Below the pieces are notes generated by a model, which made no database searches, had not been told where the DNA came from, and saw only the letters and a program-made list of their open reading frames with translations. Shown one piece after another: positions 1 through 9,938 of a DNA stretch of 64,000 nt. The translations under genes and the position numbers were made by a program. The first letter of the stretch is position 1. Each line of letters starts with the position of its first letter. This stretch comes from Prostheceraeus crozeri (taxonomy: Eukaryota > Platyhelminthes > Polycladida > Euryleptidae), in NCBI GenBank assembly GCA_907163375.1, contig CAJQUW010000601.1, positions 186,001 to 250,000 of the forward strand, given 5' to 3'.

Positions 1-124
1 CAGATATAGGGGGAATGGGCTGACTGTAGGCATATATTCACAAGGAAGAAACGATCTCATGCGATACATAAAACAACCATGTATATCTACAAAAAGCAAC
101 ATCAAAATACTGAGTTAAAGTTGA

Positions 125-3100
125 TTATGTCAATACATCTCCTGAATGTGGTAGCGTGAGTTTTATTCTTTTGGGTGGAGGTATGTTTGTGTCAGGATGT
201 CCATGTGGAAGAGATGTGTTATGTCCTATCCAACACCTCTTATCCTCCCATGCTGAAAGTGCTCGTTTCTTGAACGTGTACGTTTTCACAGTATGAACTT
301 GAGATTTTAAGATTGTCATATTGACAAACGTTATATTTTTATTTTTATAGGCCTTCTTATAGGAGCGATGTTTCATTTTATGAACAATGGATTTTGATAT
401 ACCTTTAGCACGCTTAATACTATCTGCACATTCTTTTAATTTCATGGAATACATTTTAGGACGGAGGAGAATCATTTCATCTATTTCCTTTCCTGCTGTT
501 TCATCCTTAAAACAACCAAGTTTGGCTTTATTCTGTATGGAATAGAGTGGATGAGTGGGATTGTAGTTAGATGTGTCGAAATATTTTTCTAATGACTTGC
601 CTACTTCATTAAAATTTAAATCTTTTTGAGTGGTAATTCCTAAAAAGAAACTATCTGTATCACCACCCAGCAAGCGAACCTCTTTTACGAGAGGGCATGG
701 TTTTAATATTTTGTAGAAGAGTTGATACATTTCAAGCTTGGAATAATCTAAAACGGCTTGCCCAATATAGATGGGTTTGCACAACTCAACTTCTGATTTA
801 ATCATTTTAACACCCTACAAGATCCTCATCGATGATGTCTCTATCAATGAAAAGAGGTGATGAGGTCAATTTGTGATATTTTTGTTCATCAACGACTAGT
901 TTGTAATTCATACGTTTTCTAACATCCTCCATGGTCTTTCCGAAAAGACTGTTATTCTTATATTTATAAAAATCCTTTTCAAAATTATTTTGGGCGAGTG
1001 CACGTTTTTGACTGTTACTATCTATGTAGGGTTTGAGGAAGGCTTTCTGTCTAAATTTGATAATGCGGTGAACTGACTTTAGAAGCATGCCCATTTCTAA
1101 ATAGAATTTTAATATGCAGAAGTGTACGAGATAATTTTTCTCATCATATTGGGTGAGTAAAAGTTTGCGGCATGGTTTATACCTTGGCTGTCCACACTCT
1201 GTTAAGTTATTATGAAATTGTGACATGAATGGTGAAAACATATCTTCAGTCACTTCACCAGATTCAGGTGCGAGTGGGAAATCAGCAGTTTTATTTTTAA
1301 TGCTATTTGGATAAATCAAATCCACTTCAAAATAATATCCCCAATCACCTTCATCTGGAATCTTCAGTATGTTTGAAGGGTTGGAGTAATACTCAAGCTC
1401 ATCTTGATTTAACCAACTAAACTCGGAATGAGGTAGTGGTTTAGACAGTGAACTGCCATATAAATTATTTTGGTCATAGTACTTTAGGTGGATATGATCA
1501 TCACCTACTGTTTCAGATTTTATATGATGTTTATTTACAAATGTGAGACCACCGCGTATTCCGCGCTCAAATATATTATACATCTCCGGGTCTTGTAAGA
1601 GATGAATGGTCTCACCAGTCATTTTAAAGGCTGATTTAAAGGACATGGCTGGTAGACTGACAAAGTGGACAGGATCTAATTTGTCTTCTTCTAATGCCAC
1701 TCGTCGAAATTCCTGAAAGACATCAGCCAGCAAAATGACATCTAATTCTAAGTAAGCGATCATATAATCGCCAAACGTTTTACAATCAAATTTTAACCAT
1801 GCCTCTTGAGCATGTTCATAGTCTTCTACTGGACAATCTTCACCCGTCAAATCGTTTTTGAATTTGTCAATGGAAGGAAGGGTTGTTTCATTTAGTTTAG
1901 ACATTGAGCTAAAATACGCATAAGGAAAGACTCCTTTGCGAGTGATTATTTCATCCGTTAAGTTTGGATAGTGTTTCTTCAAAGTTTGACTATGGGGAAG
2001 AAACTTGAGATTACGAGCGAGAGAAGCTAGTGACGCTGACATGAATTGGAATGAATCTAAAAATTTTATTTCGAAGAAGACTGTCTTATTTTCTTTAGTT
2101 TTATCTACTGGTACTTTTGCTGTCATTGCCATGAATTGTTCTCTCGTTTGTGCTATAACATTGAACTGCCACGATTTCATCTGGCTCAACCCTCCTTTTA
2201 TGAGCATATGACTGTCATAGCCCTTAAAGTTATGAAAAATGACGGGTAGTGTACGACGTCTCAACCTAAGTGAAAAGTTACATTTGGAGCAGAGTGCGTT
2301 TCTAAATTTACCAGTGATGTGATCATGATCACGCACTTTCTTAATTTTATCGTCATCAAACGTTTTATGACATATAGGGCAGGATGTGCAACTTTCAAAT
2401 TTTTGTTTGTCTTCATCTGACATATGTAGTGACTTACGCTGCAATTGGGAATCATATGATTGTCGAAATTTAGCAGCTTTATCGAGAAATTCTAGAAATT
2501 TTGAAATGCAATCTTCACCTTGCCAAGTATGCATTTTGTTTTGTCTATTCCTAAAGTGGTCATGCCATACTTCATAGCAGGATATGGCTGCTGGCTTGTG
2601 GATGATATCATCAATGTAGCATTCTATGTCTGCGTAAATGACACGCAGGGGACTTAATTCGTCACCATTATCCCTATGTGAAAATATTTTATCTTTGGGC
2701 ATGCGTTCCATTTGTAATTTACCTCGCTTGCACCATTCATAGTGAGTTTCAAATTTATCTTTACTCCAAAAGGAGCGGATGCAGCGGTCGCATACAAAAT
2801 GTTCACCTCTTTTAGAGTACCCCAAGTGAGTGTACAAGCGAGAGATTTTGGGAATACCACAGTAGTGCCATTCCTCGCTATCATCTTGTTTTACTAATAA
2901 GAGGTTGACTACATGTTCATAATAAGTTGAACGTGAATTATAGCGGGCACCGTTCAACCCCTTCTCCCACACGTGAACGACAATTTTAATCTTATTATGT
3001 TTTTCGAACGTTTCTACATCTTTGATTTTCATGTTGTTACTATCACAACCTTCAAAGTCTAGTTCACCCTCCCACTGTCTATAGCTATAGGTATGATTTC

Positions 3101-3578
3101 GATTCGCGTTGATATCATTATAGTGAAGGATGGATAGGACTGCATATTTGAAACACTGTGATTTACAATCGACATTGATGACAGCTTTCTTATTATACAA
3201 CGTTTTTGGTAGTTTAAATGTACCTCGAGCTGCATGACTTTCTAATAGTGAAATTTTGAATATGGCTGAGTCCACACCATCAAAAATGAGAGCGCTGTCG
3301 CGTTGATTGAATTTATCTACATTTGATTTTAAACATTGAATGTGAAAATTTAGCCAAGACTCGCAGTCTACAACTTCGGTTGCGGAAGAGGAAGGAACAT
3401 GAAACTGTATTCTCTCCGTCACTTGACCCGTTTGAAAATCTATCTTAATATATTTTAGTTTAAGGTAGATGAGCGCCTTCATTCTAAAATTGTCTAAATT
3501 GTTGAAGAGCGCTTCGATAATGTTTGAATTTTGAAGGAGCCACTCAGGAAAATCTACTATTTGAGTATTGGACTCCAT
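125..3578 (-). pseudogene. Protein-primed family B DNA polymerase with endonuclease-VII-like domain (fossil)
   Basis: This would replicate a linear element by protein priming. Seen in order from the N-terminus: a Cys-containing DCKSQCFKYAVLSILH block; a C2H2-like finger with HFVCDRC and HYEWC near residue 270; an endonuclease-VII-like zinc/His block with CPIC, DHDHITGKFR and CSKCN near residues 400-440; then polymerase motifs DQNNLYG (motif A type), KYKNNSLFGKTM (motif B type) and GGDTDSFF (motif C). NNLYG and SLFGKTM are typical of polymerases from virus-like elements in invertebrate genomes. Total coding length is about 1,150 codons, reasonable for the family. The frame is interrupted about once and is otherwise open. 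It lies beside the zinc-finger ORF read in the same direction. Confidence 0.8.
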
Positions 3579-3668
3579 GCAGTAGTCGCGTACTAAATTA
3601 TTATGTGAAACATTAATGAGGGAGATGGTAGAGGTACCGTTGGTGTAGTGATCATTTGCATGCGTGTG

Positions 3669-3944
3669 TTAAAGTCTGTGCGAAGATCGCTGAAAGTGAC
3701 TATCAAAAGAAAGAGGGCACAAATCGCAAAGAAAGGAGATGTCATCGTCAGAATCAACTTCACCTCCGGAGATTGACGCCGCTTTGCGTTGACACACACG
3801 TTGTTTGATGTGTCGAAGGAGACTGTGCTTCCTTGTAAACATATGTCCGCAGTCGGCACATTCCCACTCGTTGCCTTGTCGCGAGAGTCCTGAGCTGGAA
3901 CTCACATCACCTGAAAGAGAAATCATTCTTTCATCTCTGTTCAA
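3669..3944 (-). CDS. Small two-finger C2H2 zinc protein of the virus-like element
   Basis: A 91-residue ORF just upstream of the polymerase and in the same direction. It has two C2H2-type patterns: ECADCGHMF followed by HSLLRHIKQRVC, and FLCDLCPLSF followed by HFQRSSHR. A Ser-rich N-terminus and an acidic linker (DSDDD) flank them. Such fingers bind nucleic acid, so a transcriptional role or one in DNA handling by the element is plausible but inferred. I do not recognise a specific family. Placement next to PolB supports it as part of the element rather than a host gene. Confidence 0.5.
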   Translation of the reverse strand: MNRDERMISLSGDVSSSSGLSRQGNEWECADCGHMFTRKHSLLRHIKQRVCQRKAASISGGEVDSDDDISFLCDLCPLSFDSHFQRSSHRL

Positions 3945-4377
3945 GTCTCAGTGTATTGTTACAACCTACCTTGACTCAACAACTCTAAACTTTCCTCGAG
4001 AAGGGAGGGTGTTGGTGATGAAGTTGATGCCTGAAATTGAGGAAGATGCTATTAGCCACACGTTTGAGGGAGATGAGTGAAGAAATTTTCAACTTACCAT
4101 TTCAACGAAATTATGTTTAAGCTTGATACTTCAACAAGATAGAAACTTCACTCAAATAATACGTCTCAAATTTGGAATTCACTTGTACGCCTCAAATAAT
4201 AACAGAATTCGCTAGACAACAGTTCACTTATGCGTCTCAAAGACAGAGTGAAATGACACGAATGTCACTTTACATATATACTTTCATATTCATCATTCAT
4301 TGGCTGTTCATTCTGATTGGTTGCTTGTTGATACTTAAGAATTAGAAAACATTTCAAAGTTATTATTCACAGTCAAC

Positions 4378-4686
4378 ATGACAAGCCCTCCGACAACACC
4401 AAACACAAAATTCTCTTCTCTATCCTCAACACCAAACGCTCCAACGAAGGTAGAGAAGGTGTTATTACCAGCGGACAATGAAGAGAGTGTATGTGAGAAG
4501 GAGTGTCCCGACTTAACAGGCGTGAGGTGGAAGTATCTCCAGTACGATACTGACGATGTGATGGACATCACCAGCACGAAATTCCTCCACCAATTATGGG
4601 AGTGGTACACCCCTAACTCCCAGCCACGAACTATGGAGGAGTGGCAGTATATTGATAAAGTGAGCTCGCAGTGGAAGAACGATTAA
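4378..4686 (+). CDS. Unknown 102-residue ORF of the virus-like element
   Basis: An open frame beginning with a Ser/Thr/Pro-rich leader (MTSPPTTPNTK) and continuing into a Trp/Tyr-rich part with VRWKYLQYD, LWEWYTP and MEEWQYIDKV. The AT-rich stretch TACATATATAC at 4273-4283 lies about 95 bp upstream and could serve as a TATA element. An AATAAA at 4771-4776 lies about 85 bp beyond the stop and could be its polyadenylation signal. No family is recognised. It is divergent from the polymerase, which reads the other way, as in compact DNA-virus-like elements. Confidence 0.45.
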   Translation: MTSPPTTPNTKFSSLSSTPNAPTKVEKVLLPADNEESVCEKECPDLTGVRWKYLQYDTDDVMDITSTKFLHQLWEWYTPNSQPRTMEEWQYIDKVSSQWKND

Positions 4687-4817
4687 AGCAACTGAACTGT
4701 TTTTGCTATCTATGTGAAGCCAGACTCTGGGACGATATTGACGATGAAGACCTTTTGAAATACATGCCATAATAAATTTTTATTTCATATTATCTTTGCT
4801 TTCATACTGACGTACTT

Positions 4818-5236
4818 GAATGGGGCTTCAGTGGATGATTTAACCATGTATACATTTTCATTTGGAAATAGTAGCACGCTTAGTCTAACTTGTAAATCTT
4901 AAAACATTTCATATGGACGATGATGATAGATGAAATAGTGTCAAATAAAATTAAGATAGCTTACACTTCTGATACAGGGATAGCAATCGACTGCGATCCA
5001 TGTGTAAAGAGCTTGTTAGACTACGGATGGGCTTAAGTGGATGATTTAACCATGTATACTTTTTCATTTGGAAATAGTAGCACGCTTAGTCTAACTTGTA
5101 AATCTTAAAACATTTCATATGGACGATGATGATGATAGATGAAATAGTGTCAAATAAAATTAAGATAGCTTACACTTCTGATACAGGGATAGCAATCGAC
5201 TGCGATCCATGTGTAAAGAGCTTGTTAGACTACGGA
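4818..5236 (+). repeat. Direct tandem duplication, about 209 bp per copy
   Basis: Two adjacent, nearly identical copies (about 4818-5026 and 5027-5236) share GTGGATGATTTAACCATG, the TAGCACGCTTAGTCTAAC block and the GGGATAGCAATCGACTGC block. Differences are few (for example GGGGCTTCAG versus GGGCTTAAG, and one extra GAT triplet), so the duplication is recent. A third piece of it, GGGATAGCAATCGACTGC, recurs near 6078. Confidence 0.8.
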
Positions 5237-5347
5237 AGAGAGAAGTGTGTTATGTTGCGTGTGGCGCGTGAGTGTCCTCCCATTTCATTCCATTCATCAA
5301 TTCGTCTCATTGATAGAGACAGGTAGAACTCATGGTTCTCATAACGT

Positions 5348-5758
5348 ATGCAATGGAAAGTTTTAGGCAACCTTCGACAGTTGGCTAAATGTCGCCCTGA
5401 CGCGAATGCATACTACGTTGAGACAGAGGCAATCACTTGCAAACATGACGCAGAGAGGTTTAACAAGATTGACCATTGCCGAATGTCCCTTGCGGTATAC
5501 ATAGCTACGGGTTTCACCGCCGCCCTTTACAGGAACGCCCGTCGAAAGGAAGTATTACACCGAACTTCATTTGCAACGTTCAAGTTGACTGATAGCAGAT
5601 TCAACTTAATGATAGTATTCGCCAGTCCGAAGACTGCCCAGGGCAAACCGCGAGGAGGTTCTATCATGTCTTGCCCCATGGTGGCCCTTAAGAAAGCCGA
5701 TGGTTCGTTCTCGGGGGGTGTGAATTTGACTATTGGCTGGAATAATCAATGGGTATGA
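5348..5758 (+). CDS. Unknown ORF (136 aa) containing repeat module copy 1
   Basis: An open frame with an N-terminal part (MQWKVLGNLRQLAKCRPDAN) of no recognised family. It contains the module beginning FKLTDSRFNLMIVFASPK and ending MVALKKADGSFSG. The same module recurs twice further right, so this ORF either carries the source copy or a duplicated tail. It lies on the opposite strand to the ORF at 5730-5984 and overlaps it slightly. Function unknown; it may be a remnant of a structural or replication gene of the virus-like element. Confidence 0.35.
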   Translation: MQWKVLGNLRQLAKCRPDANAYYVETEAITCKHDAERFNKIDHCRMSLAVYIATGFTAALYRNARRKEVLHRTSFATFKLTDSRFNLMIVFASPKTAQGKPRGGSIMSCPMVALKKADGSFSGGVNLTIGWNNQWV

Positions 5759-5984
5759 CGGTTAGGTTGTCATAGACCTTATACCGCCGAGGTCGTACTG
5801 GTGCATCTGGCACCTTTCGGATGCGGGTGGTATTTGGAGTCCACACCTCATCCGTCCAAACGATCCTCTTGATCTTCCCCTTCTTCTCATCCTCCTCATC
5901 CCACTCGTCGAGGATGACGAACTCGGGAATGGCGTTGTCTTCATCGGTGAAGACGGGAATGTTGTCGGTAGATGTCGCTTCCAT
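5730..5984 (-). CDS. Small acidic ORF (84 aa) of the virus-like element
   Basis: An open frame starting MEATSTDNIPVFTDED, with an acidic centre (DEWDEEDEKKGK) and a basic C-terminal half. The start is favoured because a good TATA box (CTATATAAGC on the minus strand, about 6025-6034) lies about 40 bp upstream with a short leader between. Its layout resembles that of the next minus-strand ORF at 6251-6517. No family recognised. Confidence 0.5.
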   Translation of the reverse strand: MEATSTDNIPVFTDEDNAIPEFVILDEWDEEDEKKGKIKRIVWTDEVWTPNTTRIRKVPDAPVRPRRYKVYDNLTVIPIDYSSQ

Positions 5985-6021
5985 CGTGACTTCAAATTGA
6001 ATGAGAAGCGCTACAATCTTC

Positions 6022-6036
6022 TGGCTTATATAGGGT
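6022..6036 (-). promoter_or_regulatory. TATA box for the ORF at 5730-5984
   Basis: On the minus strand the sequence reads CCCTATATAAGCC, a strong TATA consensus, about 45 bp before the ATG at 5984. It matches in layout the TATA box before the 6517 start, which supports both as genuine promoters. Confidence 0.6.
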
Positions 6037-6250
6037 TTTCAACAATGAATTGCTCAACAGCGAATCAGAATGCTTCAGGGATAGCAATCGACTGCATAAT
6101 GTTCAAGTTGACTGATAGCAGATTCAACTTAATGATAGTATTCGCCAGTCCGAAGACTGCCCAGGGCAAACCGCGAGGAGGTTCTATCATGTCTTGCCCC
6201 ATGGTGGCCCTTAAGAGAGCCGATGGTTCATTCTCGGGAGTAACGTCATC

Positions 6251-6517
6251 TTACACCCTACCAATTCTGCTGAGAGAGTCTTTGACTCTCTCTTTGGTAG
6301 CACTGTCGACTTCCACACTAACTGGTACATGGCTAAAAAGTGGAATGTAGCACCATTCCGTTGGATTGACAGCAGTTGCTGTCATCGGATTGCCAATCCG
6401 AGCAAGATTATTAAAAACTCTGTCTTGCTCCTCTATTCTAGCAAATTCATTAAATAAATTTCGCGGTCTTAACTGCGGTCCGCGAGGAGAGTTGACTGCA
6501 GCGTTAGGTGTCTCCAT
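6251..6517 (-). CDS. Small ORF (88 aa) of the virus-like element
   Basis: An open frame starting METPNAAVNSPRGPQLRPRN, followed by LFNEFARIEEQDRVFNNLAR and a Thr/Val-rich C-terminus. A TATA box (GGGTATATAAACC on the minus strand) lies about 35-45 bp upstream, then a short leader of ATTTC repeats. No homologue recognised. Two small proteins behind near-identical promoter layouts suggest co-regulated genes. Confidence 0.5.
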   Translation of the reverse strand: METPNAAVNSPRGPQLRPRNLFNEFARIEEQDRVFNNLARIGNPMTATAVNPTEWCYIPLFSHVPVSVEVDSATKERVKDSLSRIGRV

Positions 6518-6542
6518 GATTGAAATGAAATGAAATGAGAGG

Positions 6543-6559
6543 CAGTGGTTTATATACCC
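6543..6559 (-). promoter_or_regulatory. TATA box for the ORF at 6251-6517
   Basis: Minus strand GGGTATATAAACCACTG lies about 30-40 bp upstream of the ATG at 6517, with the usual spacing for a eukaryotic TATA box and a short 5' leader. Confidence 0.65.
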
Positions 6560-6814
6560 TTCTAACGCGACGCAACGTTCAAGTTGACTGATAGCAGATT
6601 CAACTTAATGATAGTATTCGCCAGTCCGAAGACTGCCCAGGCCAAACCGCGTGGAGGTTCTATCATGTCTTGCCCCTAGGTGGCCCTTAAGAGAGCCGAT
6701 GGTTCGTTCTCGGGAGTGAATTGATGGGGTGGTGAAGGCGGGCAAAGATCTGCAATGAAAATGATATGTATTAGAATAGGATATGCTATCTTATTTACTT
6801 TTTCACTTACCAAG

Positions 6815-7993
6815 TTAGCCATCCTTTGGCAGTCTCGCGCGCTTCCGAATCGAGAATTTGTGTAAGTGACCGCGCATTCTTAGGCTGGCATGCAGACATT
6901 TCTTCGTCGGATGGCCGTTGTAACATATTATTGACTCGTCCAGATTTTGATTGACGAGTACTTCGCCGGCCAAATGATTATCCCGAATAGGGATGTGAAA
7001 CTCAAACAAATGATCCTCATTCACACGTTCCCATTCATCCCTCATGCGCTCCAACTTCTCATACGCCTGCCTCTCATCACCCCGCCGAGCCACAGTCCTC
7101 TCCAACTCAACATTCCTCGCTCTCAACACACTCATCTCCTTCATCATCTCCTCAAACTTCGCTTCTGCATCTCTCATTCTTCTCTCCGCAGCACTCGCCC
7201 TCTTCTCACACTCATCATTCTTCTCTTCCAACTCTCGCGTCTTTTTCTTCAAATCAGTCACACTACGCCTCATTCTAATATTCTCATCCGCTACCTCCTT
7301 CGACTTCAGTTCCTTCTTTTTCAACTCATCCAACTCCTTCACAACTTCATCCTTCACTTTCTTCAAACTCTCATACTTATTAATCAACAAATCATGCGCC
7401 ATCTGCTGCGAAACATGCCTCTTCTCTTCATCCTTCAACCACCTCGCCGACTGCACACGAATCCCACCACTCTTCACTTTTGGGGAAGATGAGCTCTTCG
7501 GGGGGTCGGTGATGACGATGTTTGACACCTCTGACGACGAAGAGCTCAACTTCCTCACACGCTTCCTCACACGCTCCCTATCTAAATCCACATCATCCTC
7601 ATCATCACTCTCAAGCACTCTCTTTCGCTCAATCTCACCCTCCAACGACGCAACCGCTCTCGCCAACTCATCATTCTCAACAACATTCTCAACAACATTC
7701 TCAGCCTTACCCTCTCGCTCGATCGCCAACATTCGCTCCCTCTCTTCCACAATCAACTGCGTAAATCTCAAATCAGTCACTAAACCACCACTACAGTCAG
7801 CATGCACTCTGTAGAAACGCGCCTCATCCTCATCACCCTTCAGCACTCTACACTTCACGCACGCAACCCTATTCAAGATAATCATGTGGCCGGTGCCCGC
7901 CTTCTTGACATGAGCCTTGGCGTCCGCACTGCGATTAATTCGCCCACATGTGCACATTTTAATATGGTATTTGCGGTTCCTGTCATTAGCCAT
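6815..7993 (-). CDS. Coiled-coil protein (392 aa) with an N-terminal Cys/His region
   Basis: The longest intact frame of the cluster after the polymerase. The N-terminus has spaced cysteines (MCTCGRI, ACVKCRV) and histidines that could bind zinc. Residues about 90-310 are rich in Glu, Lys and Arg with heptad-like Leu/Val spacing (for example VKELDELKKKELKSKE), predicting a long coiled coil, with a Ser-rich acidic stretch (LSSSSSEVS) between. The C-terminus is basic. The start is the first ATG, just downstream of AACAATAAAATCAGGC. No family recognised; a structural or DNA-organising role is a guess. The opposite-strand open frames are shadows of its low-complexity composition. Confidence 0.6.
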   Translation of the reverse strand: MANDRNRKYHIKMCTCGRINRSADAKAHVKKAGTGHMIILNRVACVKCRVLKGDEDEARFYRVHADCSGGLVTDLRFTQLIVEERERMLAIEREGKAENVVENVVENDELARAVASLEGEIERKRVLESDDEDDVDLDRERVRKRVRKLSSSSSEVSNIVITDPPKSSSSPKVKSGGIRVQSARWLKDEEKRHVSQQMAHDLLINKYESLKKVKDEVVKELDELKKKELKSKEVADENIRMRRSVTDLKKKTRELEEKNDECEKRASAAERRMRDAEAKFEEMMKEMSVLRARNVELERTVARRGDERQAYEKLERMRDEWERVNEDHLFEFHIPIRDNHLAGEVLVNQNLDESIICYNGHPTKKCLHASLRMRGHLHKFSIRKRARLPKDG

Positions 7994-8220
7994 GCCTGAT
8001 TTTATTGTTAACTGTAAGGTAATGAAATTTGTATAAGTTTGGAATCATGTAGTACAGTCATATTCCTAAAGAGTGTAGTGAGTGGCACTCGATCCCGTCG
8101 ACAGCCCGAAGGCCTTGTACTGATCACTAGGGAAGTGAGAGATCTTCCCCGATACCCGCTCTTTACAGCTGAAGACATCATTGTCACTGCCCCGAAGTGG
8201 TAACAGGAACGCCGAGTCAA

Positions 8221-8830
8221 AGGTAGTGATCAGTAGCTGGGATCTAACCCCTCAAAGCTGCCTTAGACTTAGTTAAATTTCAAATCTGATAGCAGATTTG
8301 AACTCAGGATACTTGAAAACCTTAGTCTACATGTTAAAACTTTGAAAAAACTGAAAATTAAGAATTTTTAAAAAAATTCCGCATTTTACTACTCATACTA
8401 CTTTTAAAAAATTTTATCAGTAGTAAAGACACTATCAAACTCTATCATACAAACTTTGAAGTAAGAAGATAGCTTGCCTACTTCAAAAGATAGAGTCCTT
8501 TGAAACACCCGATATCGGGAGCTCAGAGCGACGATCGTCGCTTACCTCGTCTTTCGATGAAGTGATCAGACTTACGTTGTCGGGGGTTTATATATGCTCG
8601 GAAGAAAACTTAAAATGGCTCTATCTCCGAAAGTATTCATTGTAGCGACATGCGGTTTGTTGCAAACGATTCGTCTCATCATTCTCTATGATATGACACC
8701 TGAACCATTCTCATATGACCACGGGAAGTTGGTCCGTCAGCACATGTCCATGTAACATGCCACAAGTGAAAAAATTCCTAAGTGTGAGAGCTCCAGTGTG
8801 GTGAAAATTTTGAAAAATTTAAAACTTCCG
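8221..8830. other. Intergenic stretch without recognised genes
   Basis: AT-rich with short homopolymer runs and some repeated words (TGATAGCAGATTTGAACTC). No open frame of note and no recognised RNA gene. Confidence 0.5.
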
Positions 8831-9610
8831 AATTTCGACCTGCAACCGACACCAAAACATTTTTCATCAAATTTCACTGACCTCCCCCCCTCCCCCCCCT
8901 CGTTCAGAGAAATTTGATGAAAAATGTTTTGGTGACGGTCCCAGGTCGAAATTCCACACTTTGGAAAATTTTCAAAATGTTACCCATACAAAGCCACTCT
9001 GACACTTAGGATTTTTTCAGATGAGCGAGCTCCGACCTAAAATCTTGTAACCGCTCTAACTTTTGAACGAAGACAGATATGAACAAGCCGTTTCTTTCAC
9101 TGAATTTGTCTCACTCTTAGCTTTCAAACGAGCTATGGCACGACAAAATCCGTCCACTAGAAGCCAAGATCGAAGCTAGCTGTCCAGAGGGGGGGAGGTC
9201 AGTGAAATTTGATGAAAAATGTTTTGGTGACGGTCCCAGGTCGAAATTCCACACTTTGGAAAATTTTCAAAATTTTACCCATACAAAGCCACTCTGACAC
9301 TTAGGATTTTTTCAGGTGAGCGAGCTCCGACCTAAAATCTTGTAACCGCTCTAACTTTTGAACGACTGGTCCGATTGACTCGCAACAAAAAATGTTGTCG
9401 AGCAGTTTTTTCTCCTCTTTCCAATGAAACTCGAACGAACAAAATCCGTTCACTAGAACCAAAGTTAGAAGAGGGGGGGAGGTCAGTGAAGTTTGATGAA
9501 AAATGTTTTGGTGACGGTCCCAGGTCGAAATTCCACACTTTGGAAAATTTTCAAAATTTTACCCATACAAAGCCACTCTAACACTTAGGATTTTTTCAGG
9601 TGAGCTACGA
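8830..9610 (+). repeat. Tandem repeat, about 285-bp unit, with G/C homopolymer tracts
   Basis: Units beginning near 8905, 9196 and 9478 share GAAATTTGATGAAAAATG, GGTGACGGTCCCAGGTCG, CCCATACAAAGCCACTCTG and CACTTAGGATTTTTTCAG; the third is truncated near 9600. Runs of 6-8 G or C sit at the junctions. The stretch 8830-8890 is a partial inverted copy of the unit start, giving a hairpin centred on the C-tract near 8890. The middle 100 bp differ between units 1 and 2, as if each carried a different insert. Confidence 0.8.
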
Positions 9611-9938
9611 CAGTCCACCCCTCCCAACCTGGCCGGCACACCACGCCAACCTGGCCGGCACACCACGCCAACCTAGACACCACATCACCGCGCGCTACAC
9701 GACGGTCGACCAGAGGGGGGGGGACGTCAGACCCGAAACACCACGGCGGCCGACCACGACACGCTGCCGGTCCAGAGGGGGGGGGACGTCAGCGATGGCG
9801 GCCATCTTGCGCTATCCAGAAGTGGAGTTTTACTTACTACTGACACACTATTAATCCATGGAATAGTAGGCTATTTCACATGAAACAATGCCGCCATCTC
9901 ACTTGCAATTCTCTTCATGAAAATCCTGTAATTAGGTG
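9611..9938. other. GC-richer spacer with short duplication
   Basis: Contains two copies of CTGGCCGGCACACCACGCCAA (about 9629-9670) and two GAGGGGGGGG tracts that echo the junctions of the preceding tandem repeat. No convincing gene. Confidence 0.4.

Larger units (their letters stand above)
5579..6714 (+). repeat. Three dispersed direct copies of a 140-bp coding-like module
   Basis: Copies at about 5579-5717, 6101-6240 and 6574-6714 begin TTCAAGTTGACTGATAGCAG and end near GCCGATGGTTCRTTCTCGGG. They differ at only a few bases. Copies 1 and 2 are open in the frame reading FKLTDSRFNLMIVFASPK; copy 3 is more altered. Each lies between or beside the small minus-strand ORFs at 5730-5984 and 6251-6517, so two of the three intergenic stretches carry one. 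Confidence 0.85.
1..8220. mobile_element. Virus-like element with protein-primed PolB (Polinton/adintovirus-like), partial
   Basis: A cluster of closely spaced reading frames on both strands, led by a type B DNA polymerase fused to an endonuclease-VII-like domain. That polymerase type is known from Polintons, adintoviruses and related virus-like elements. Other parts are a C2H2-type zinc protein, a coiled-coil protein, several small ORFs and TATA-box promoters. The left end lies outside the window and the right limit, near 8.2 kb, is set only by the end of coding-looking sequence. No capsid, protease, packaging ATPase or integrase was recognised and no terminal repeat was seen, so the family name rests on the polymerase alone. 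It is partial and broken, with at least one break in the polymerase; the long open frames suggest it is not very old. Confidence 0.6.

Noticed and set aside
6947-7814. Long plus-strand ORFs opposite the coiled-coil gene
   Set aside because: Their Leu/Ser/His-rich low-complexity composition is the complement of the Glu/Lys/Arg-rich coiled-coil frame; no domain or promoter supports them.
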